NCBI RefSeq assembly: GCF_000422805.1
Contig: NZ_KE383925.1
Coordinates: 221,234 to 285,233 of the forward strand
From: Nocardioides halotolerans DSM 19273
Lineage (GTDB): Bacteria > Actinomycetota > Actinomycetes > Propionibacteriales > Nocardioidaceae
Direction of reading: 5' to 3'
Length of the DNA: 64,000 nt
Shown: positions 41,727 through 50,319 of the stretch, in pieces
Layout: each line of letters opens with the position of its first letter
Numbering within the stretch: the stretch's first letter is position 1
The notes under the pieces: model-generated
What the model was told of the DNA's origin: nothing
What the model saw: the letters and a program-made list of their open reading frames with translations, nothing else
Databases searched by the model: none
Made by a program: the position numbers and the translations under genes

Positions 41727-42920
41727 GTGGCTAGGCCCAGGACACCCATCGGGACGTTCGGCGACATCTCCTACGTCAAGGCAAGCGGCGGCCGGGTCCG
41801 TGCTCGCGCCCGTTACCGCGATGATGACGGCAAGGTGCGGCGGGTCTCCGCGACCGGGGTGACAAGGCGCGAAGCGGAGCGCAACCTGAAGCAGGCCTTG
41901 GCGGAACGGTCCTCGTACCGCGCAAGCGGTGAGCTGACGGCCAACAGCTCCTTCAGCACGCTGGTTGAGGTGTGGCTGGCCGACCTCGACCTTGAAGGCA
42001 CTCTGGCTCCGAGTACGCGAGCGCTCTACGAGCGGAACATGCGGCAGCTTGTGATGCCGGTGTTCGAGGGGTACTCGCTCCGCGAGATCACAGTGAGCAA
42101 GGTCGATAAGTTCATCAAGGGCCTCGCTTCGAACAGGAGCTACAGCATGGCCAAGCAGGCACGGACCGTGTTGAGTCTCGCGTTCGGACTGGCGGTGCGC
42201 TATGACGCGATACAGAAGAACCCGGTGCGGGACACGGCCCGACTCCGCAAGCCCCCGTCACAGGCGATGGCGCTCTCCGCCGTCCAGGTCGACGCGATCC
42301 GCGTCGCGGTCCGTAGCTGGAGGAGAGGCCCGGGTCACTCCGGGCCACCGCCGGACGGGCAGCTTGAGCAGATCATCGAGGTCATGCTGGGCACATCCGC
42401 TCGGATCGGTGAGGTGCTAGCGATCCGCAAGTGCGACGTCGACGTCACGAGCTCACCGGCGACGGTGCGGATTGCCGGGACGATCGTTTCGCCGGCCGGG
42501 AAGCCGACGCACCGGCAGGCCCATCCGAAGACTGCGAAGTCGACACGGCGCGTCTCGGTTCCGTCCTTCACGTCGGCCGTCCTGCGTGACCGACTGGTCA
42601 AGGTGGCGGACGAGGAGGCGGATCACCTGATCTTCGTCAGCAGGAACGGGACGCCGTTGACCACTAACAACATTCGGCGACGGCTGCGGGCGGTGCTCAG
42701 CGACGCAGGCATTGCAGGCGTCACTCCGCATTCCTTCCGCCGCACGGTCGCAACCGTCGTCGATCGGGCTGGCGGCGCCGATCTGGCTGCCGAGCTTCTC
42801 GGCCATACCTCGTCGAAGATCACCAAGGAGCACTACATCCAGCCGGACGAGGCCGTCGATCCGGTCACGGCGCAGATCCTCGAGTCGTTGGCGCCAAAGC
42901 GTGCAGACGGTACGTCGTAG
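41727..42920 (+). CDS. Tyrosine-type site-specific integrase
   Basis: This 397-aa recombinase has an N-terminal SAM-like/core-binding domain (about 60-160) and a catalytic domain with TSARIGEVLAI (first Arg), TPHSFRRTVA (His-x-x-Arg) and LGHTSSKITKEHY, which supplies the second His and the nucleophilic Tyr. It starts with GTG seven bases after the excisionase stop. It is the recombinase of the mobile element that fills the rest of the window, and sits at the left end next to its tRNA target. Confidence 0.95.
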   Translation: MARPRTPIGTFGDISYVKASGGRVRARARYRDDDGKVRRVSATGVTRREAERNLKQALAERSSYRASGELTANSSFSTLVEVWLADLDLEGTLAPSTRALYERNMRQLVMPVFEGYSLREITVSKVDKFIKGLASNRSYSMAKQARTVLSLAFGLAVRYDAIQKNPVRDTARLRKPPSQAMALSAVQVDAIRVAVRSWRRGPGHSGPPPDGQLEQIIEVMLGTSARIGEVLAIRKCDVDVTSSPATVRIAGTIVSPAGKPTHRQAHPKTAKSTRRVSVPSFTSAVLRDRLVKVADEEADHLIFVSRNGTPLTTNNIRRRLRAVLSDAGIAGVTPHSFRRTVATVVDRAGGADLAAELLGHTSSKITKEHYIQPDEAVDPVTAQILESLAPKRADGTS

Positions 42921-42962
42921 GCGGGTCGGCTGAACTGCTGGACACAGGAGTAGACGCGGGCA

Positions 42963-44273
42963 TCAAAGGTGCGGGGCATGCCCCGGGGCTGGCCTGTCCG
43001 GCGGGCGGTGCACAAGCGCCGCATGCAACTCGACCCGGCTCGGACCAGGTGACGCCACGACGACCTGCGCAGCCGGGCACAGCTCTCGGCGCGCGATCTG
43101 GATGACTTCCAGGTCGGCGGCGCGGGCGACGGGCACGAAGCGCTCTCGAACCGGGTGTACCAGGTGCCCGTCACCGCTCACCAGGCGCGGAACGGTCACG
43201 CGCTGGACGAACGCCGCGCTCTCGACTCCGGCTTCGAGGACACCAGAGATGCGCGCGTCGAGGCGGCGGAAGAGTGTCTGGATGCCACCGAGCATCCGCG
43301 GTTCGATCACCGTGCTGGATGGCAGCGACTTCATTCGGCTGACTGCGTTGGCGGCCTCCGCTGTGGCTCCGGTGCCGTTGCCGAGTCGTCCGCCGATGTT
43401 CCGGAGTTCTCGCTGGATGCGCGAGTACGTCGCGGTGCGGGCTCGCCATTGGTCAGCCAGTACGGGATCAACCCGTTCGGCGAAGGGAACAAGCTGCGAG
43501 CTGAGCACGCGCTGGGAGTCGACGATCAGGCGCAGGTTCATGGCGTCCGGTAGCGACTGAAGCCGGAGGAGGAGGTTGTGCTCGGCCTGGAGGACGCCGA
43601 GGATTCCTGGCTTGGCCGGCCCACGGATCGGCTTGGTTCGCGGGCGCCAGCCGGTCTGGTCGACGCTGTAGTCGGGCTGCCCGAGGCTGACGTCGAGCGC
43701 GGTTGCGAGGGCTGCCCACCCGAGGCGGTCGCACCCAGCGAGCGACTCCCATTCGGGCGTGTTCCGGTAGCGCCGATCGAGCACGACGAGGGCTTGGCTG
43801 ATCGCCGCGACGTCTCCTGCGATGGTTCGTGCCTGGGCTGCGGTCAGATGAACGGCTTGGTCGGGCGCGGTGTCGTGTTCCGCGAGTGCCGCAGCGCGTG
43901 CCGCCAAGCGCCAATGCTCGACGAGGTCGTTCCCGGTCGGCGTCGAGAACTCCTGGCTCGACGCGGCGCGGGTCTTCGACGAATCTCGGGCGAACTCGAG
44001 CGCCCGTGCCAGTTCCCGCAGCGCGGAGCCATGCTCGTTCGTGGCGCGGAACGGGTCGGCCGGCTTTCTCGGGGTGTTGGGGAAGGTGAGTGGCTGCGCC
44101 GCCCGGATGGCCTGTGCGGACCATACGACGACCGCTTGCCTGAAGCGGAGGATCTGCTGCCCGATCTCGGCTCGCTCGGTCGGCGAGTCTGTGGCGAGCC
44201 GGTGCATGACTCGGTGCTGCCGGAGAAGTGCCGCCAACTCCGTGCGCATCTGGGCACCGGTCTCGCCGTACAT
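42963..44273 (-). CDS. Hypothetical helical protein of the element
   Basis: This 436-aa, mostly alpha-helical, soluble protein is rich in Arg and Ala. It has the stretches RAEIGQQILRFRQAVVVW, LAGCDRLGWAALATALDVS and a Pro/His-rich C-terminal tail. The ATG overlaps the stop codon of the next upstream gene (TGATG junction), so it is the last gene of the ssb-led leftward operon. I recognise no domain; similar helical proteins accompany conjugative elements of actinobacteria. Confidence 0.7.
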   Translation of the reverse strand: MYGETGAQMRTELAALLRQHRVMHRLATDSPTERAEIGQQILRFRQAVVVWSAQAIRAAQPLTFPNTPRKPADPFRATNEHGSALRELARALEFARDSSKTRAASSQEFSTPTGNDLVEHWRLAARAAALAEHDTAPDQAVHLTAAQARTIAGDVAAISQALVVLDRRYRNTPEWESLAGCDRLGWAALATALDVSLGQPDYSVDQTGWRPRTKPIRGPAKPGILGVLQAEHNLLLRLQSLPDAMNLRLIVDSQRVLSSQLVPFAERVDPVLADQWRARTATYSRIQRELRNIGGRLGNGTGATAEAANAVSRMKSLPSSTVIEPRMLGGIQTLFRRLDARISGVLEAGVESAAFVQRVTVPRLVSGDGHLVHPVRERFVPVARAADLEVIQIARRELCPAAQVVVASPGPSRVELHAALVHRPPDRPAPGHAPHL

Positions 44274-44572
44274 CAGCCGACATCCAGATCGTGTGCGCCG
44301 ACGAGCATCGCCAGGATGAGCTCGATCGACAGGGGGTCGACCCCGTACTTCTCAAGTTCCTCCACGGCGTTGCGCGCGACGGCGAGCAGGACGTCGCGGT
44401 CGTCTGTCAGTTCGTCGGTGTGGATCGCTGGGCAGTCGTCGCCGTGGACGCGGTCGAGCTCCAGCAGCACCCGCTCGTACGCGGACGACGCATCGATGGT
44501 CGGTGCTCGGTCGGCGAGGGCGGCGACGTAAGACCTGGCTTGCGCCAGCGTCTGTGCGTGGGCGAGAAGCAT
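44273..44572 (-). CDS. Small acidic hypothetical protein of the element
   Basis: This 99-aa protein starts with ATG at 44572, preceded by GAAGGAGGGAAC, a strong ribosome binding site. It is helical and acidic, with SSAYERVLLELDRVHGDD and VARNAVEELEKYGVDPLSIELIL. It is coupled to the next gene by overlapping stop and start. An N-terminal extension to 44674 is possible but has no ribosome binding site. The function is unknown. Confidence 0.75.
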   Translation of the reverse strand: MLLAHAQTLAQARSYVAALADRAPTIDASSAYERVLLELDRVHGDDCPAIHTDELTDDRDVLLAVARNAVEELEKYGVDPLSIELILAMLVGAHDLDVG

Positions 44573-44692
44573 GTTCCCTCCTTCGAGGTCGGGTAGCGAC
44601 CGTGCGACGGGTGATCGCAGACAGGCCCCCGACCGCGCGACCGCTGTGGACGGAATAGCTGAAGAGCTGGTCATGGAGCGCCACTGGCTGGC

Positions 44693-45229
44693 TCACCCGA
44701 TGAGCTGCTGATTGGTGATCGCCTCGATCCGACGTCGGCGGAGAACGTCTTCGCGAACGAAGTCGGCAAAGTCCCTGTCCCTGTCGCGGATCTCGATTTC
44801 CGCGCCGGCCTCCGTCGGCCGCTCACCCGGCCAGGCGGTTTGCCGCGTCGGGCGGTCTCGGTCGAGTCGAGTGCCGCAGGTTGAGACCCAGTCCCGCAAC
44901 CGTGCGCGTGTGTCGGCGAAGTCCCGCATCCAACCCACCGGAGCGGACGGTGACGCCGACTCGTGGTAGCAGCTGAGCCAGTGACAGTGGAGCGCGGAGA
45001 GCTCCCACACGATCTCGTCGTGGCGGTGCCAGTACGGCGGCACGATGTTGGCCGGTAAGCCGAACGCGCACTTGAGCCATTTCACCCACTGATCGAGATC
45101 GTGCCACTCGACCTCGGCCTGCGCGGCGTCGAGAAGGTTCCAGTTGATCGGGACTGGAGGGCGCTCGAGCATGTCGATGACGCCTCGATAGGCGTCCTGG
45201 TTGGCGGGCTCCTCCGGGTGCAGAGCCAT
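44693..45229 (-). CDS. DUF4913-like element protein
   Basis: This 178-aa protein resembles the DUF4913 proteins common on actinobacterial plasmids and conjugative elements. It has DLDQWVKWLKCAFGLPANIV, PYWHRHDEIVWELSALHCHW and YHESASPSAPVGWMRDFAD, with conserved Trp, His and acidic positions. The C-terminal 60 residues are charged and variable. It lies 12 bases downstream of the ssb stop and in the same operon. Its function is unknown, and the family link is by eye. Confidence 0.65.
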   Translation of the reverse strand: MALHPEEPANQDAYRGVIDMLERPPVPINWNLLDAAQAEVEWHDLDQWVKWLKCAFGLPANIVPPYWHRHDEIVWELSALHCHWLSCYHESASPSAPVGWMRDFADTRARLRDWVSTCGTRLDRDRPTRQTAWPGERPTEAGAEIEIRDRDRDFADFVREDVLRRRRIEAITNQQLIG

Positions 45230-45241
45230 GACCGATAACGA

Positions 45242-45655
45242 CTACAGACCGACAGCGGGAGGCTGCGGGACCGCGGTCAGCGACCGCTCCGCGGCCTGCC
45301 GTCCGCGCTGGACGACGTAGTCGGTCTTGTTGGCGTTGTGGCCGATCTTGCGGGCGACAAACTCCTCCTTGATGACGCTGCCCTCGCGGCCGTCGACCTC
45401 GTACTCATGGACGTAGCCACTGGCCACGAACGAGTCGCCCTTGCGGAATCGGGCATAGGTCTCGCGGGCGGTGCTCTCGAAGGCGACCATGTCGTGGAAC
45501 GTCGGGTCGAGCTTCGTGAAACTCCCGTCCACCTCCTTGCGCCACTGCTCGATGCCGACGCGCATGCGGCAGCACTCGGCGCCGGCCTTGGTGAAGTGCA
45601 GCTCGGGTGCTGAGGCGATGAAGCCGACCAGGCTCATTTGCGTGGGGATGGACAT
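45242..45655 (-). CDS. ssb: Single-stranded DNA-binding protein (element-borne)
   Basis: This 137-aa OB-fold protein binds single-stranded DNA; SSB is expected to protect the transferred strand during conjugation. It carries QMSLVGFIASAPELHFTKAG, RMRVGIEQWRK, TFHDMVAFESTARETYARFRKGDSFVASGYV and the C-terminal NKTDYVVQRGR. It lacks the acidic DDDIPF tail of housekeeping SSB, as plasmid SSBs often do. Its ribosome binding site GGGAG lies in a long stem-loop (45660-45701), suggesting translational control. Confidence 0.9.
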   Translation of the reverse strand: MSIPTQMSLVGFIASAPELHFTKAGAECCRMRVGIEQWRKEVDGSFTKLDPTFHDMVAFESTARETYARFRKGDSFVASGYVHEYEVDGREGSVIKEEFVARKIGHNANKTDYVVQRGRQAAERSLTAVPQPPAVGL

Positions 45656-45659
45656 GATG

Positions 45660-45701
45660 ACTCCCGATTCCGGCGGCGCTCGGTGCGCCGCGCTCGGGAG
45701 T
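45660..45701 (-). promoter_or_regulatory. Stem-loop sequestering the ssb ribosome binding site
   Basis: On the minus strand ACTCCCGA (45701-45694) pairs with TCGGGAGT (45667-45660), and inside them GCGGCGC pairs with GCGCCGC. The Shine-Dalgarno GGGAG of ssb is within the second outer arm, four to eight bases before the ATG at 45655. The structure would occlude ribosome access until opened, for example by SSB itself or by coupled transcription. Confidence 0.65.
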
Positions 45702-45799
45702 TAGGTGGGCTGGCCGCGACAGTAGGGTGCGCTAGGTCCTTCGCAGTGGGAAGCGAGACGTAAGGATCGCGGCAGATCCGGATTCCGAACCGGCGGAAG

Positions 45800-46750
45800 C
45801 TAGTCGCCAGGGGGTCGAGCGAACGGAGTCCCCGCGAGGTCGTCCGGATACGTCGCCGGACGGCGGGGCGCGAACCCGCCCTCAGGCACCGTGAAGTCAG
45901 CCAGACGGTAAATGGCCTCATCGGCGGTGCGTTGGCTGGTCGTTGATGAGGGAGTCAGGTCGTCCGGCGCCGAGGACGCCCAGTTGACGAGGGGGTTCCG
46001 GAGACTTGCGCTCCACAACCCAAAGCCGTCGTCGTCGCTTGTCGGTCTGCCGGGGTGCCAAGGGAGTGCAGCGATCGTCGTGCCGCCCGACCTGGGGAGG
46101 TCGGGTTTGTTCCAGCCGTCCGGTTGCGTCAACGCACTCCAACTGTCGTAGATGCTGACGGTTATGAGCAGGACGGCTTGGCGCCCGTAGGCGGAGAGCG
46201 ACACGATGCCGTGGGTGTAGTCCTCCGTGGCCAGCAGGCCCATCGATTGCATCTCGGGTAGCAGCAACGGACGACGTTCGTCATCTGATGCTTCCAGCAG
46301 AAAGACATTCCAAGTAGCGACGTCCGGCCACCGACGTACGGCGGTCGCGCCATCGCCGGCTCGGATCCCGAAGTCATGTCGCGATGGCAGTTCCCAAGTT
46401 CGCAAGCTCATCACCGAGAAGATCTGGCTGCTCCGCAACGAGAACAGGGGAGGAAGCTGAAGACTCCGCTGCTCAAGGTCCTGCCCGCTGAGGGTGGCGT
46501 AGACCCATCCCGAACGGTGGTAGTGAATCTTCGGCCGATGCCATGTCTCGGCTCTGGTTTCGCCTACCGGCACGTCCTTGTTGATTACTCCGTAGTGCCA
46601 AGCCCCAGAACGCTGATATGGCGAGGCGAAGACTCCGCCGTCCTTGGAGAGTCCGACTAAGAAAGCTGGCTTGTAGACGACGCCCGAAGGCGTTCTGCGC
46701 ATCAGACCGTTGCGGAAGGCGCGCACCCGCGACGCTTCACCATCGGTCAT
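45800..46750 (-). CDS. Uncharacterised 316-aa cargo protein
   Basis: This soluble protein has no recognisable family. It is rich in Trp and beta-strand-like stretches such as GAWHYGVINKDVP, IHYHRSGWVYATLSG, VLLITVSIYDSWSALT and DDDGFGLWSASLRNP, resembling a sensor or binding domain more than an enzyme. A TAGGGT box lies seven bases before the ATG, so it is a separate leaderless unit, divergent from the OLD-family gene. It lies next to the defence-like genes and may belong with them. Confidence 0.7.
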   Translation of the reverse strand: MTDGEASRVRAFRNGLMRRTPSGVVYKPAFLVGLSKDGGVFASPYQRSGAWHYGVINKDVPVGETRAETWHRPKIHYHRSGWVYATLSGQDLEQRSLQLPPLFSLRSSQIFSVMSLRTWELPSRHDFGIRAGDGATAVRRWPDVATWNVFLLEASDDERRPLLLPEMQSMGLLATEDYTHGIVSLSAYGRQAVLLITVSIYDSWSALTQPDGWNKPDLPRSGGTTIAALPWHPGRPTSDDDGFGLWSASLRNPLVNWASSAPDDLTPSSTTSQRTADEAIYRLADFTVPEGGFAPRRPATYPDDLAGTPFARPPGD

Positions 46751-46757
46751 GCGACGG

Positions 46758-46763
46758 ACCCTA
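46758..46763 (-). promoter_or_regulatory. -10 box (TAGGGT) of the 316-aa cargo gene
   Basis: On the minus strand TAGGGT precedes the ATG at 46750 by seven bases, the leaderless spacing. The rest of the 327 bases to the OLD gene holds no gene; TTGACC at 47003 is a possible -35 of the rightward promoter, without a clear -10. Confidence 0.5.
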
Positions 46764-47077
46764 GCCAGCGATGGCGCACTGGCGGCCGGGTGTGCTCAGT
46801 ACCGCCGGGCGAACTGCGACCGCCCGTCTCCCTGTCTCTCACGCCTGCGGGCCACGCACCCAAGGCTCGCAGCTCAGGCGCGGAGTCAGCAGCCCGACGC
46901 TCGGTCGTCCGAAGAGCGGCAGATCCGCGTGCCGTAAGGCATGCGCTACGTGGCTTCGGCTCGTGGACACACCCGCACAGGGATCTGCTCATTCAGCTCC
47001 TCTTGACCAGCGAGTGTCGGTGGTGTGTGATCCGCTAGATCTCGACATCTCGGGGGTCCTACGAATGGGAGACTGCA

Positions 47078-49423
47078 GTGCAGTTGCGAGAGGTCTGGAT
47101 CCGCTTTTACAAGTCCTTCAACTTCGATTATGAGTTGAAAGCGAACCCAGGAGCCGAAGGGCCCGCGTGGCAGACGCTCGAGGGAGTCTGGTGGCCACAC
47201 GTCCGCATCCGGCTCAGTGATGACGTCACTGCTGTCGTCGGTGCGAACGAGTCAGGGAAGACCCATCTGTTGGATGCAATCGACATTGCACTAACCGGAA
47301 CCGGACTGCGCAAGCGGGATTTCTGCCGGTACTCAACCTTGTTCTCGGTCGAGCGCGGTGAGCGCCTGTACCCAGAGGTTGGCGCCACTCTGGTAGCTGA
47401 TGAGGAGGAAGCCGAGACTCTCGTGGCTCTGGGCATCCCGCTTCGCAAGAACGGCGACGTCATCATGCTTAGGTCGGCGCCCAATACGGTCGTGGTTGTT
47501 GACGACGAGGATGAACGTCAGGTCCTGACCCGCGAGCAGAGCGCTGGTCTTCAGCAGCTCCTTCCGGTCCCGCACTGGCTGAACACCCGGGTGGCTTTGC
47601 CTGACGCAGTTTCCATCGCGGCGTTGGCTGGATCGGACGACTCATTGAGCGGACGGCGTCGCAGATTCGAACTCTTGAAGCTGTTGGCTGCGATTCTCAC
47701 GGCGGATGACATCACCACGAACGCCGCCGCTTTGCTAGCGCTCCTCCAGACCACGACCCCACTCACCGAGGAGGCGGAGGCGGCGCAAGACCTCGGAAAG
47801 CTCCTGCTTGTCAAGGTCGCTCGCATCGAGCAATCGAGCTTCATCGAACTACTCGACGCCCTTCAGAACGAACGCGAAGGCCTCGTCAACGGCCTGATCC
47901 AAGAGATGAACAACTCCCTCGCGCGTCACCTCAACATCTCGCGTTGGTGGAGTCAAGACTCGGAGTTCCAGCTTCGGGTGTCGCCTCGCGAGCACGAGCT
48001 GGTGTTCACTATCCGGGACCGAACGGGCACCGACTACTCGTTCACAGAGCGAAGCCGCGGCCTGACCTACTTCCTCAGTTACTACGTACAGCTGCTCGCA
48101 CACGACCTGCCCGTCGACCGGACTGAGGTCCTGTTGATGGATGAGCCTGACGCCTACCTGTCAGCGAGCGGCCAGCAGGACCTCCTACGCGTACTTGAGA
48201 ACCATGCCCGCCCGGAAGATTCCGACCGGCTGGACCAGGTCGTGTACGTGACGCACTCTCCGTTCTTGATCGACAGAAATGCCGGTCACCGAGTGCGCGT
48301 CGTCGATAAGGGCTCTAAAGACGAGGGCACGAGACTCGTCAAGGACGCCACCCAGGCGAGCTACGAACCTCTCCGATCGTCGCTCGGAGCGTTGTTTGCT
48401 GAGACAGCATTCATCGGAGGCGACAACTTGTTTGTTGAGGGCATCTCGGACCAGGTCTACCTAGCCGGGATGAACTCGCGTCTCCTGCGAACAGGCTGGT
48501 CGCCGTCAGATTGCATCGACCTGAATCGGGTGACCATCGTTCCCAGCGGCGCCGACGTCCCCTACATGCTCTACCTCGCGCGAGGTCGCGACAAGGTGAA
48601 GCCTCCATGTGCTGCGCTCCTCGACAGCGACAGCTCGGGCGAGACTATGCAGAGGCAGATCCGACGCGGCGGTGCGCGAGGAAGACCCGCGATAGGCGAT
48701 GACCTGATCGTCATGTTGGGTGACTGGGCGGCCTCGGCGACTCCTGATGTCGCCGAAGGAGTGACCGTCCGCGAGCCAGAAGACCTAGTGCCCCTGGCAG
48801 TCGCTGTCGCAGCTGCACGTGGCTACGCCGTCAATCTCCTCGGGCTAAGTGAGACTGACGCGAAGAGGTTGTCCGACCAGGACATCTCATCGCGCCTTGA
48901 GGCAGCGAATGGCAGTCTGTGGGATGCCCTTGAGGCAGCTTTCGTCGCAGCTTTCGAGACAGATATCACCAAAGCGGGGTTCGCGAAAGAGGTCATTGCC
49001 TACGCCTCGAGAACCAAGGGCAACTCTAGGCCCGTAGGTGTCCCCGCATTGGATGCCAACTTTGCCGCCCTAATCAAGACGGTGTCAGCGACGCTGACTC
49101 GCGCCCGCGAGCGTGAGTTCGACGAACGTCGCGACCACCGTCTCGAGCGCATCATCGACTCATTCACCGCGGATCACCCGATCGGGTGTAAGCGCGACGT
49201 CGCAGCCGCCACGTTGTCTCGGGTTGAAGCAGCCGTGGACAACACCTCGGCTGGCGACATCATCCGGGGAGGCGCGGCACAACTGCGGAGAGATTTCGAG
49301 CTCGACAAGGATCCCCTCAAGAACGTCTCGAACTATGGGGCCTTCGTTGAGGGCCTCAGGAACCTGCGCCACCTGGAGCGATTGGAATACCAGAAGCGGC
49401 TCGGCTCCGCTGGTGATGACTAA
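47078..49423 (+). CDS. OLD-family ATPase-TOPRIM nuclease-like protein
   Basis: This 781-aa protein has an ABC/SMC-type ATPase: Walker A GANESGKT (55-62), a signature-like SFTERSRGLTYF (321-332), Walker B VLLMDEPDAYL (351-361) and VTHSPF (391-396). A TOPRIM-like domain follows with LFVEGISDQVYL (Glu near 454) and CAALLDSDSSG (Asp near 516-518). This is the layout of overcoming-lysogenisation-defect proteins, which act in phage defence such as Gabija and PARIS. No UvrD-like or second PARIS partner is seen immediately beside it. Codons are less GC-rich than in the flanks. The GTG follows GGGAGAC. Confidence 0.88.
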   Translation: MQLREVWIRFYKSFNFDYELKANPGAEGPAWQTLEGVWWPHVRIRLSDDVTAVVGANESGKTHLLDAIDIALTGTGLRKRDFCRYSTLFSVERGERLYPEVGATLVADEEEAETLVALGIPLRKNGDVIMLRSAPNTVVVVDDEDERQVLTREQSAGLQQLLPVPHWLNTRVALPDAVSIAALAGSDDSLSGRRRRFELLKLLAAILTADDITTNAAALLALLQTTTPLTEEAEAAQDLGKLLLVKVARIEQSSFIELLDALQNEREGLVNGLIQEMNNSLARHLNISRWWSQDSEFQLRVSPREHELVFTIRDRTGTDYSFTERSRGLTYFLSYYVQLLAHDLPVDRTEVLLMDEPDAYLSASGQQDLLRVLENHARPEDSDRLDQVVYVTHSPFLIDRNAGHRVRVVDKGSKDEGTRLVKDATQASYEPLRSSLGALFAETAFIGGDNLFVEGISDQVYLAGMNSRLLRTGWSPSDCIDLNRVTIVPSGADVPYMLYLARGRDKVKPPCAALLDSDSSGETMQRQIRRGGARGRPAIGDDLIVMLGDWAASATPDVAEGVTVREPEDLVPLAVAVAAARGYAVNLLGLSETDAKRLSDQDISSRLEAANGSLWDALEAAFVAAFETDITKAGFAKEVIAYASRTKGNSRPVGVPALDANFAALIKTVSATLTRAREREFDERRDHRLERIIDSFTADHPIGCKRDVAAATLSRVEAAVDNTSAGDIIRGGAAQLRRDFELDKDPLKNVSNYGAFVEGLRNLRHLERLEYQKRLGSAGDD

Positions 49424-49586
49424 CCCAGTTCATCGCCCGTTGCACTGTGTTGACTTGAGCGTGACCTCGTCAGCACGAATCTCGGCAGATCCGTGTGTCC
49501 GTCAGGCGGGGGTATGACGCAGATGTCACGCCAATGTCAGAGCGACGGCACTGACAATGGCGTCGGAACGTGCTTACTCTGCGGCC

Positions 49587-50201
49587 ATGCAACGGGGAGC
49601 AGGACTGGTTGTCGTGATGTTGGCGTCGCTTGGGATCTTGATGGGGTGCTCAGACGATTCGGGTGATCCTGCCGCGTTGCCCACCGCCACCATCACCGTG
49701 ACAGAGACGGCGCCGGTTATCGAACCGGAGGTTGAGCCGACACCCAGTGAGGATGCGGACCCGTACGCCCCAAACGTCGGCGAGCGGGCGTTGAAGATCG
49801 GTGACACCCGAGTCGGCCAGGCGATCCGCACCACGCTGAAGGGCGTGAAGTACCCGTACCCGCCGGACTACGCGCGGGAGCCCGACGCCGGCAACGACTT
49901 CGTCGGTCTCGAGCTGGAGCAGTGCTTCGACAAGGACGCCCAGGTGGACCCGGAGTACCCGGACACCACGACCTACAACGGCGACTGGGTGATCCTGGAC
50001 CCGCAGGGCTTCGAGTACGGCGGGGACGGATCGAGTTGGAGCGACTGGCCGTCACCGAAGTTCCCCGAGAGCGTCACCCTCAACCCCGGCCGCTGCTACA
50101 AGGGCTGGGTCTCGTTGCAGGCGCCCAAGGGCACCAAGATCGCCTCAGTCGTCTGGCGACCAGGCGGCACCGAGACCGCCGAGTGGCTGCCCAAGGGGTA
50201 G
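49587..50201 (+). CDS. Secreted lipoprotein of the cargo region
   Basis: This 204-aa lipoprotein has a short basic start, a hydrophobic core and the lipobox LMGC near residue 20, after which the mature protein begins SDDSGDP. A Thr/Pro/Glu-rich linker (VTVTETAP-like) leads to a beta-rich domain resembling DUF4352 (immunoglobulin-like) proteins, with two Cys that could pair. I chose the ATG at 49587, which fits the signal peptide; an ATG at 49557 adds ten residues. Its role beside the nuclease-like genes is unknown. Confidence 0.75.
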   Translation: MQRGAGLVVVMLASLGILMGCSDDSGDPAALPTATITVTETAPVIEPEVEPTPSEDADPYAPNVGERALKIGDTRVGQAIRTTLKGVKYPYPPDYAREPDAGNDFVGLELEQCFDKDAQVDPEYPDTTTYNGDWVILDPQGFEYGGDGSSWSDWPSPKFPESVTLNPGRCYKGWVSLQAPKGTKIASVVWRPGGTETAEWLPKG

Positions 50202-50319
50202 CGGCGCGGGCGATGAGGATCTCTCCGTGTCGCCGCGCGCGCAAACGTTCGCTGAGCCCATCTGGCCGTTTGCCGACTTACCCTGCAGTCTCGCGACGGT
50301 TTGCAGGGAGGCGATGGTC

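Noticed and set aside
44273..45229. A toxin-antitoxin pair among the small genes downstream of ssb
   Set aside because: Neither protein shows a known toxin or antitoxin motif, and they lie in a co-directional maintenance operon.
46770..47077. Short frames upstream of the OLD-type gene
   Set aside because: They overlap each other in several frames, lack starts with ribosome binding sites and carry no motif.
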